A stretch of 38,644 bases of DNA from Pseudomonas helleri (GTDB lineage: Bacteria > Pseudomonadota > Gammaproteobacteria > Pseudomonadales > Pseudomonadaceae). Where the stretch lies: positions 1 through 38,644 of the forward strand of contig NZ_JYLD01000025.1 of assembly GCF_001043025.1 (NCBI RefSeq), given 5' to 3'. This document shows positions 32,262 to 38,644 of the stretch, in pieces. The notes below the pieces were generated by a model. It worked only from the letters and a program-made list of their open reading frames with translations, did no database searches and was not told the origin of the DNA. The position numbers and the translations under genes are program-made. How positions within the stretch are numbered: the first letter of the stretch is position 1; the number at the start of each line of letters is the position of its first letter.

Positions 32262-33248
32262 GTGGCTGAAAATGACAACATTGCCAGGCAAGCTGAAATC
32301 CTGGCCACCGAGCTTTTTGCGGAGTTCTTCTGGGATCGAATCGGCCCAACAAATCATGATTGGCCTTGTGAGGCAACAGAGGAGCATGGTGTCACTACGC
32401 ACCCCTGTGATGTTGTCTACTACTACGATGAGCCCTATTCAGCGAGACGTACCTATGTGCATTGCGACCTGAAGAGCTATGCAAAGGGGTCGATCAAGTC
32501 ACCAGCCATCAAGTCCGCATTGATCAGTTTGGGGAAGCAAACCGCGTGTGCGGACAAAAGCGCTGAATGGCAAGACAAGCACGCGCATGACGATGTGACC
32601 TATTCAATATGCGGGCTACTTTTCGTCTACAACCATGACGGCGAATACGATGCAGACTTCAATACCACGCTGACCTTTGTTGCCAATGAGAGCATGCATC
32701 TGCCAAAGGGCAAAAAACTCTTCGTTCTCGGGCCTAAAGAAATTTTCTGGCTCAACAATGTCAGCCACGAGATCCAGAGAATGAGAGGCAAGCGGAATCC
32801 GGAGCTGCCCGGGCCAGAGCACTGCTCGTTCTACCATCCGCAACTAGTGCGCAAAGCCAACCTTCAGGTGAAAAAAGCAAAAGGCGCAACGCTTGAGACC
32901 TTGACCTCTCCTGTGATCATCCTCGAATCCCGAGATCCCAAGGGAAGCGCCCAACGAAAAATTGTAGTGTTCTACTCAAGGAAGGGGGAAACGACCGGCG
33001 AGTTCACGTACTTGATCGATATCCTTCGCAAGTATGAACTTCTGGACGAACGAACATTGGTGACCATCAAAACGCTGAATCCCGATCCTAACTCATCTCC
33101 AACGTTCCAAAAGTCGCAGCAACAGTACATCGAGGGGTTAGCCGGCAGCAGCACTGACCTGGGCGGGTACGTGCTCGCGATACGATACGAGCCGATCATT
33201 GAAATCAAATCGACATATTCCTCCATCGACTTGGGTACTTGGGCATGA
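32262..33248 (+). CDS. PD-(D/E)XK nuclease-like protein, first gene of a three-gene operon
   Basis: The 328-residue protein starts at GTG 32262 behind AAAAGGA. The N-terminal part has a helix with Glu18/Glu21 (ILATELFAEFFWDRI), then CDVVYYYDEPYS (Asp50) and TYVHCDLKSYAKG (Asp69-x-Lys71). This Asp...DxK order with hydrophobic strands fits the restriction-endonuclease fold. The rest (about 100-328) is a large domain I do not recognise. Its stop overlaps the next start (ATGA). A defence nuclease is inferred from the fold and the island setting. Confidence 0.65.
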   Translation: MAENDNIARQAEILATELFAEFFWDRIGPTNHDWPCEATEEHGVTTHPCDVVYYYDEPYSARRTYVHCDLKSYAKGSIKSPAIKSALISLGKQTACADKSAEWQDKHAHDDVTYSICGLLFVYNHDGEYDADFNTTLTFVANESMHLPKGKKLFVLGPKEIFWLNNVSHEIQRMRGKRNPELPGPEHCSFYHPQLVRKANLQVKKAKGATLETLTSPVIILESRDPKGSAQRKIVVFYSRKGETTGEFTYLIDILRKYELLDERTLVTIKTLNPDPNSSPTFQKSQQQYIEGLAGSSTDLGGYVLAIRYEPIIEIKSTYSSIDLGTWA

Positions 33249-34348
33249 ACGAATACCTAGATCACCTTAGCGCTAACGACAACGACATCTACGACTTGCT
33301 GATTTCTGGAAAGCAGCGAATGACCGTGTCCGTACTGCGGGAATTGCTGCGCGATCGAGGGATATTCTGTTCCGCTAAGGACGAACGAGAGGATATCTGT
33401 GACTACATATCCATGATTCCACACGGCTATAACGACATCGAAGCGATTGTCGAAAAACGTGAACCACCGGGCCGTAGAGACAAGACCACGAATATTCAGT
33501 TTGATTCTGAAATCGCCTTGGACGACATCAGAGAAGCCGTTGAAAGCTACATAAAGGGCATTGGCCCGAACGAGGAAGTGAAACACCGCATTGTCAGGGA
33601 CGGCGGATACGTCATAAAGGTGGAATATGACGAGTTCAACCACAACCGTGCGAAGCTCCTTCAGCGCGAACGCAATGAAGCGAAAATCGATTTTCTGGTG
33701 GAAAACGGAAAAACGGTTGTCCGACTTCCCGCTACGGACAAAGCTAAACGGGTGGTTGAGGCCATCAAGGAATGTGTAGAGCAGCGCAGAAAGGCCCCTT
33801 TGGCACAAGAAAAGGTTGAGCTGGCTGAACTCTCGACACCAGAGCTACGATCAAAGTTTTTCACATCCCTGATCTCGAAACTTCCCGGCTTTAAGCTGCG
33901 AAACGTCATGAACTTGAAGGTCTCATCCCTGCGCCGATCAGAAGAAAGCGATGAAAACCTAGGCATCGATCTTGACACTGCAGAAAACGAAGCTCGGATG
34001 GAGATGTTCGCTGTCGTACACAGCATGGCATTGAGTGGTCAGAACTTGGTCCAATCCAAGGAATATAAAGAGCTCAGCCAGCGTGGCTTCTATATCACGC
34101 ACATTTCCTGGAAATCCGAGCAAATAGAGAACCCACCTAACATCGTCCAGTTCGAAGCGGGATTTGAAGACAAACAGAACTGCTTAGGTTTCAGGTATGG
34201 GGTGCAGGGCGAGTTCAAGTACCACAAAGGCTCCCATCGCAAAGGCATCACCCCCGTAGAGGACAGGGAGCGGGCAAGCTATTTCTCTCTGATTGAACAG
34301 ACAGCACTGAACCTGAAGAACGAATTGCTCGCCGAAACCGAGGGCTAA
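33245..34348 (+). CDS. Unknown protein, second gene of the three-gene operon
   Basis: The ATG at 33245 overlaps the preceding stop (ATGA); a TTG at 33239 is less likely. The 367-residue, charged, soluble product has a short helical N-terminal part (DIYDLLISGKQRMTVSVLREL) that looks like a small helical-bundle or SAP-like domain. An alpha/beta middle follows with VKHRIVRDGGYVIKVEYDEF, and the C-terminal half has ITHISWKSEQIENPPNIVQF. No catalytic motif or ATP site is visible. The coupling to the nuclease-like gene points to a subunit, specificity factor or sensor. Confidence 0.65.
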   Translation: MNEYLDHLSANDNDIYDLLISGKQRMTVSVLRELLRDRGIFCSAKDEREDICDYISMIPHGYNDIEAIVEKREPPGRRDKTTNIQFDSEIALDDIREAVESYIKGIGPNEEVKHRIVRDGGYVIKVEYDEFNHNRAKLLQRERNEAKIDFLVENGKTVVRLPATDKAKRVVEAIKECVEQRRKAPLAQEKVELAELSTPELRSKFFTSLISKLPGFKLRNVMNLKVSSLRRSEESDENLGIDLDTAENEARMEMFAVVHSMALSGQNLVQSKEYKELSQRGFYITHISWKSEQIENPPNIVQFEAGFEDKQNCLGFRYGVQGEFKYHKGSHRKGITPVEDRERASYFSLIEQTALNLKNELLAETEG

Positions 34349-34352
34349 CCGG

Positions 34353-35045
34353 ATGCGTTACAAGTGGTTGAACGTCGAATGGCCGTTATCTATCGCGCAG
34401 TTGGTTGCACGCATGAAATCCATGGAGTTCAACAGCACCCAACAGCATGGGTTCGTTATTGATAAGGTCCGCGATGACACGCTAGAGGCGAGGTATATTG
34501 AGAAAATCAACTATACCGACACCATAACCGACCCATTTGGGAATGAGACTAGCTTTGATCGCACCGAGTATCGGGAGTCCGCCTTCAGACTGACCAAGAC
34601 GTCTCCCAGACTGGAATTTATCAACTCTCCCCGAAGCCTGCAGGCGGTTCTCAGCAGGTTCTCTGAGATAACCGACTTCACCGTGAGCATTGAGGAGCTG
34701 CAAGTCGATGTTTTGGCATGGGCAGAAGAGCTACTCAAAGCAGTCAAAGGCACAGGAGTCTTGGATTCAATGCAAATCTCCAAACTGGAGCTAGGAAACA
34801 AGGCATTCGCCAAGCTACTGGTTGCTGGAGAAAAGGACATCAAGGACGCCTGTGCCCAATTGGTTGGTGACCGAAAGCACACTTTGGAAAAAATACGAAT
34901 TCGCCTACAACCGCCCTTAAAGGGAACGATAGTGCTGAGTAATGGAGGGGCTGCCACTCTCAGCATTGAGGAGGTGAGCGAGCACGTGGTCTGCCTTCTC
35001 AGAGGGTCATTGAATGTAGCACTATCAGAAGGCAAGCCGATTTAA
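34353..35045 (+). CDS. Unknown protein, third gene of the three-gene operon
   Basis: This 230-residue protein starts at ATG 34353, 4 bases after the preceding stop, so it belongs to the same operon. It starts MRYKWLNVEWPLSIAQLVAR, has a strand-rich first half (HGFVIDKVRDDTLEARYIEK) and a helical second half (LAWAEELLKAVKGTGVLDSM). There are no membrane helices or known motifs. The size and place suggest an accessory subunit of a three-component system. The following 212-base gap holds no visible gene. Confidence 0.62.
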   Translation: MRYKWLNVEWPLSIAQLVARMKSMEFNSTQQHGFVIDKVRDDTLEARYIEKINYTDTITDPFGNETSFDRTEYRESAFRLTKTSPRLEFINSPRSLQAVLSRFSEITDFTVSIEELQVDVLAWAEELLKAVKGTGVLDSMQISKLELGNKAFAKLLVAGEKDIKDACAQLVGDRKHTLEKIRIRLQPPLKGTIVLSNGGAATLSIEEVSEHVVCLLRGSLNVALSEGKPI

Positions 35046-35257
35046 GCTACCTCTGAGCTCGTTGTAAGCCGTTAAGCAGTCATGATGATGTTATGCCAGT
35101 TCTAGACCCTCTGCATCTCGCAACGCAGTAGCAGTTTAGGCCGAGACTACGGCAACGAGGCTCTCGACTCGGCTGTCCTTTGCTCATGTGAGCTAAAGTT
35201 CTAGCCGAAAGAAACGACAACCTATGTCGAACGGACCAAAATAAACAAGGACGAGTC

Positions 35258-36232
35258 ATGAAGTTTACTCAGTCGCATCACACCATAAAAGATTTAATCG
35301 AAAACTTCGAGACTCTCATGTCTCACATGCAAAAACTAATGAATAGCAGCGGGCAAACCAAATTAATTAAAAACACAAAACTAGGCGAAATGCACAACCA
35401 GTTAGTCAACATCAAAAACCTATCTGATGATCAGGCGGCAGCTCTCGCTTTAACCATATCAAACTACAATCAAGTCAACCGGATTTTTGATGGGTCGCTT
35501 GATATTTCCTTCAAAGACCATGAGGTTCTAGACCTAATAACAGGCCAGTTCACACTTGAAGGACCAAATGATAAAAGCTCGGACAGACTATTTGAATTAG
35601 GAATGGCAATACGTTTTGCCCGAGGATCAATGGGTACTTTTACAGTCAATCTCGAGACTGAATGTGACATTATCATAAATGATAAATTAGCGATTGAATG
35701 CAAAAATCTTCAAAGCGCGAAGAAGGTCAAGTCGAGAGTAAAATATGCTAGCGACCAGCTTGAGAGGCGCTTTGACGAAGGCCTAGCTACGTGCGGTTTC
35801 ATTGCTGTCGATGTCAGTGCATTAATAGATCGGAATAAGTTCAAGCAATTCGCCAGTAGCGCATTTGAATGCTTTGAGAGAACATACACTGTAATGGCAA
35901 GTGCTGGAAGCTTCGCGCCAACTATACGCGAAAGTGGAATTCTTTCCTCCATAGAAAGTAACAAGAACTTCCAAAAAATTATTACGAGCTATCTTGCGCA
36001 TCAAGCAGAGTTTGCGCTTCATAGCAACCTAGGGGACTTTCGATTAGAACACCTGCCGCAAAACTGCTGGGGCATTATAATTCAGTCGACTGTTCCACTG
36101 GGTATTAGCAACAATGAAAAGTTGGTACCAATCCCAATAAGAACTACTAGCTACTTCCTAAACCCAGCATTCCCTGAGCAACTGGAAAACGAGATTCGTG
36201 ATTTCTTAGGGCAACTGAGTACTGGGTTCTAA
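35258..36232 (+). CDS. PD-(D/E)XK nuclease-like protein (single gene)
   Basis: The 324-residue protein has a clear restriction-endonuclease core: Glu113 in SDRLFELGMAIRFARG, Asp137 in ETECDIIIND and Glu147-x-Lys149 in KLAIECKNLQS. This E...D...ExK arrangement is canonical for metal-dependent DNA cleavage. The N-terminal 90 residues are helical. AAGGA lies 6 bases before the ATG. The codon use is more AT-rich than in the three-gene operon upstream, so it may have a separate origin. No methylase or helicase gene is adjacent. A stand-alone defence nuclease or a toxin-like effector is likely. Confidence 0.72.
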   Translation: MKFTQSHHTIKDLIENFETLMSHMQKLMNSSGQTKLIKNTKLGEMHNQLVNIKNLSDDQAAALALTISNYNQVNRIFDGSLDISFKDHEVLDLITGQFTLEGPNDKSSDRLFELGMAIRFARGSMGTFTVNLETECDIIINDKLAIECKNLQSAKKVKSRVKYASDQLERRFDEGLATCGFIAVDVSALIDRNKFKQFASSAFECFERTYTVMASAGSFAPTIRESGILSSIESNKNFQKIITSYLAHQAEFALHSNLGDFRLEHLPQNCWGIIIQSTVPLGISNNEKLVPIPIRTTSYFLNPAFPEQLENEIRDFLGQLSTGF

Positions 36233-36704
36233 AACAGATAGATCATTAGATTAGCAGGTGACACTTCCAGGCCCCAACAATCCAGCTCAACATCTAGACC
36301 CGGGGCGATTTCTGTTGTCCCAGAGATAGGCTAAGCTGGACGAATGAACAGTGAGCCAGAGAACGGATTCATTTTTTAAAACCGCCAAATCCTGGTTCGC
36401 TTCGTCTATGCCACATTCTATTTTTTGTTGAGTTTCGGGGCTATCAGCCCTTTTCCCTTCCGCGTATCGAAGGTTCCGCCCACAAATTGCACTGCGACTC
36501 TCAATGAGCTCCCATCATCAGTTAAGCAGGGTCACCTCAAACGGTGCCACACCTCGCATCGACCAGAAAATGATGGCATCTAGCCAACAGACAAGGATCC
36601 GTGCAAAATCAAAGCGCATCCAAAAATTCATGCCATGCACACATGTAAAGAAAAACAATCTGCGCAGCATCAACAGCGCATATAAATTTCAGCGGAGCAA
36701 AGGA
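36233..36704. other. Intergenic region with a possible IS-end remnant
   Basis: I see no gene here, though an open frame continues upstream of the kinase. TCTAGACCCGGGGCGATT at 36293-36310 matches the reverse complement of the IS end at 38520 (TCTAGGAAACCCGGGGCGATT) except for three missing bases. This may be the decayed end of a related insertion sequence. The rest is AT-rich and unstructured. Confidence 0.4.
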
Positions 36705-38114
36705 ATGCCTGACTTAAGTCAAAGCACGATTGACGATCTAAAGATCCGATTAGAAAAAATACTAAAATCAAAAAATGGTTACCATACGCCCGTTTTTCTC
36801 GACGCGGGAGGATCCGCAGCAGTATATAGGGTTGAAACACCAAATGGGACGAGAGCGTTCAAGGTATTTGATCCAAAATTCGTCAGTGAGGAGGAAGGTT
36901 CTAAAGAGCGGCATAGGCTGGCATTACAAGAGCGCTTAATTGGACACCAGTGCGATAGTCTTGTACAAACCTTCAGCATTGAGCTCGCCGAAAATACCGC
37001 CTTTGTGGAGATGGAGTTCATAGAATGGCCGCAGCTTAAAAGAGTCCTCAACGACATTCCCGACGACGCCATCCAAAATTTAATATTGCAACTAATTGCA
37101 GCAGTAAAACACCTAGAATCTTTGAACATCGTTCACCGAGACATAAAACCGGAAAATATACATATATCTTCAGACTTTAAAAAACTAAAATTACTAGACC
37201 TTGGTGTGGTTCGAGAGTTCGATCCTGGACCCAATGCAGAGGAGACCGATCACGGCAGTTTACGAGTATTCCTTGCCACTGCACAGTATAGCCCCCCGGA
37301 ATATCTTTTCAGACTCGACGCGCCTTCTGAAGATTTATGGCGAGCACTGAACTTGTATCAGGTGGGAGCAGTACTACACGATCTCATAATGAAAGAAGCG
37401 ATATTTCAAGCGGAGATCGATACTGGCAATAGATGGCTGGTCGCGAAAGCGGTATTACTGAAACAACCTCAGTTTGTTGACGGTAACCCATCAAAAATGG
37501 CGAAGCTTAAAGCAGTTGCAGCCAAATGCCTTACCAAAGATATGCATACGCGCATACAAATTGTAAACTGGGCCGACTTTTCTGACGAAACAAAAGACCC
37601 ATTGCTTTCTCTTCGCCAACGCTTAAACTCTAGACATACAAGCAAAGAAGCACGATTATCTAGAGAAACAAACTTCTACAGAGAAGAATTCAAAGAAAAA
37701 ATTACGACAAAAATCAGAGAAAGCCTTATAGCCATCTGCAAAACAGATCTGCCGTTCGAGCTATCGAATGCAGTAGAAAAACAACAGCAAATAATCGACC
37801 TAACATTCGACATAGAAAAAAGTTTATCCATCTTAGTGCGCATAACTTTTGACTGGCAGGATGACATTTATAAAAATAACGTCAAGATAATAGCTTCCAG
37901 CTGTTTAATCAGAGCAGGAGTCACTCCGGACACGGAAACGCTGACAAAAAAAATAACTTGTATCACTAGTATTGATGCAAGCATAGACGAACCCAGCAAC
38001 TTAATTTGTATTGATATAGCTGATATCACATCATTCGCAATAGATTTAATTGACAGCTCTGATGAAACAGCGCTTTCGAAGCTCAATAATTTTGACATAC
38101 TAGCCAACAAGTGA
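36705..38114 (+). CDS. Serine/threonine protein kinase with C-terminal extension
   Basis: I choose the ATG at 36705, with GGAG 7 bases upstream; the frame is open back to 36504 without a good ribosome site. The 469-residue product has a full kinase domain: glycine loop LDAGGSAAVYRV, Lys53 in RAFKVFD, HRDIKPEN (Asp146), DLG (Asp165) and YSPPEYLF. DLG replaces the usual DFG, as in many bacterial kinases. From about residue 320 an unknown charged helical extension runs to the end, without a membrane helix. The helicase gene starts 13 bases downstream, so the two form an operon. Role in phage defence is inferred. Confidence 0.82.
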   Translation: MPDLSQSTIDDLKIRLEKILKSKNGYHTPVFLDAGGSAAVYRVETPNGTRAFKVFDPKFVSEEEGSKERHRLALQERLIGHQCDSLVQTFSIELAENTAFVEMEFIEWPQLKRVLNDIPDDAIQNLILQLIAAVKHLESLNIVHRDIKPENIHISSDFKKLKLLDLGVVREFDPGPNAEETDHGSLRVFLATAQYSPPEYLFRLDAPSEDLWRALNLYQVGAVLHDLIMKEAIFQAEIDTGNRWLVAKAVLLKQPQFVDGNPSKMAKLKAVAAKCLTKDMHTRIQIVNWADFSDETKDPLLSLRQRLNSRHTSKEARLSRETNFYREEFKEKITTKIRESLIAICKTDLPFELSNAVEKQQQIIDLTFDIEKSLSILVRITFDWQDDIYKNNVKIIASSCLIRAGVTPDTETLTKKITCITSIDASIDEPSNLICIDIADITSFAIDLIDSSDETALSKLNNFDILANK

Positions 38115-38127
38115 TGGAGCACAAAAA

Positions 38128-38541
38128 TTGAATACAAACTGGTGGAAACAAAAAAAACAGATGGATCAACTCCAGCGCGATTTCATTGATCTTCCTGTCG
38201 GCGGGCGATATTTTCTATCCGGCCCCCCGGGTTCAGGGAAAACCAATATGCTTTTGTTGAGAGCAGAGGTAACAATCGGAAGTGGCGAGCGAGATATACT
38301 ATTTATAACATATACACGTTCCCTTGCTGATTTCATTAGAAGCGGCTCAGTGTCGCGCGGCCTAATAGAACCAAACCAAATAAAAACATTTCATTCTTGG
38401 GCTTACGATCATGTCCTGACCCATCTAAATGAAAGACTCGTGTCTAAAGAATCCGACTTCGATGAAGACGTTCGAGAGCAAGCATTGAAGCAGCTTATAG
38501 AAGCAAATAAACGGCGCCCTGAATCGCCCCGGGTTTCCTAG
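38128..38541 (+). pseudogene. UvrD/Rep-type helicase gene cut by an IS element
   Basis: A TTG start at 38128, with GGAG 8 bases upstream, begins MNTNWWKQKKQMDQLQRDF. The Walker A FLSGPPGSGKTNMLLLRA, motif Ia ILFITYTRSLADFIRSG and IKTFHSWAYDHV match the N-terminus of superfamily 1 UvrD/Rep helicases. After about 130 codons the frame enters the IS end at 38520 and stops at 38541 with residues ESPRVS from the IS. The rest of the helicase, expected to be several hundred residues, should lie beyond the IS, outside the window. As it stands the gene is broken and the kinase-helicase pair is probably inactive. Confidence 0.8.
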
Positions 38542-38644
38542 ACACTCTCCAGGCTCGCTGCGTAACGCTTTTCAAACTCTACCGGTGACAGCTGATTGTT
38601 GAAACTGTGGCGTCGTTTTGGGTTGTAAAACATCTCGATGTAAT
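38520..38644 (-). mobile_element. End of an IS3-family insertion sequence
   Basis: The element begins at TGAATCGCCCCGGGTTTCCT (38520), an IS3-like terminal repeat starting with TG, and runs off the window. It interrupts the helicase gene. The transposase gene ends close to this terminus on the minus strand, as is usual for the right end of IS3-family elements. The other end and the target duplication are not visible. Confidence 0.8.
38538..38644 (-). CDS. IS3-family transposase (OrfB), C-terminal fragment
   Basis: The minus strand encodes YIEMFYNPKRRHSFNNQLSP followed by VEFEKRYAASLESV and a stop at 38538. This is the typical C-terminus of the rve/DDE integrase-domain transposase of IS3-family elements. 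Only the last 34 residues are inside the window, beyond the catalytic Glu. It belongs to the insertion that broke the helicase gene. Confidence 0.85.
   Translation of the reverse strand, partial: YIEMFYNPKRRHSFNNQLSPVEFEKRYAASLESV

Noticed and set aside
36504..36704. Upstream extension of the kinase by 67 codons
   Set aside because: There is no ribosome site at 36504 and the extra residues are basic and low in pattern; GGAG before 36705 fits better.
31208..38541. Possible CRISPR array or restriction-modification locus
   Set aside because: There are no regularly spaced direct repeats, and no methylase motifs (such as DPPY or FxGxG with a partner) in the proteins.

Overview
The window looks like chromosomal DNA of a fluorescent-type Pseudomonas. 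It is GC-rich with tight operons and extragenic palindromes of the REP type. Positions 145-6646 keep an order I recognise from memory of P. aeruginosa PA4063-PA4069: a ZrgA/DUF2796 zinc protein, an ABC ATPase, an FtsX-like permease, a DUF3299 protein, OmpW/OprG and two extended-SDR proteins. All product names come from motifs read in the translated sequence; no database search was possible.

Layout. 1-486: a partial gene and a small hypothetical gene, both on the minus strand. 487-3832: a probable zinc-responsive operon behind a Zur-like operator. 3833-4651: an OmpW/OprG-type porin behind an ANR/FNR-like site. 4840-6646: two overlapping sugar-nucleotide-type SDR genes on the minus strand. 6792-8933: a large MscS-type channel on the minus strand. 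8934-9573: an AT-rich, apparently non-coding region with a leader hairpin.

9574-30583 holds eighteen tightly packed genes on one strand, which I read as a biosynthetic gene cluster that I do not recognise. It encodes a fatty-acyl-AMP ligase-like enzyme, a degenerate acyl-CoA dehydrogenase-like protein, an acyl carrier protein, three divergent KAS III-like proteins, an unknown 190-residue protein, a ferritin-like diiron oxygenase, a fold-type III PLP decarboxylase, a second acyl ligase, a 1000-residue acyl-CoA dehydrogenase/citrate synthase fusion, a methyltransferase, an SyrP/TauD-like Fe(II)/2-oxoglutarate oxygenase, a two-gene ABC exporter, a small membrane protein, a GlcD-like flavoprotein and a 2-oxoglutarate-semialdehyde dehydrogenase-like enzyme. 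My model is that acids are activated and loaded on the carrier protein, oxidised or desaturated, condensed by the KAS III and citrate synthase-type catalysts, decarboxylated and methylated, and the product exported. No NRPS, modular PKS, thioesterase, PPTase or regulator is present. The cluster ends in a terminator-like inverted repeat that contains a REP palindrome.

30823-38644 is an accessory region with lower GC, especially from about 35050, and looks like a defence island. It encodes a membrane-anchored coiled-coil protein with a possible nuclease-like domain, a compact three-gene operon led by a PD-(D/E)XK-like protein, a separate canonical PD-(D/E)XK protein, and a Ser/Thr kinase followed by a UvrD/Rep-type helicase gene. 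An IS3-family element cuts the helicase gene at 38520 and runs off the window. I see no rRNA, tRNA or CRISPR array.
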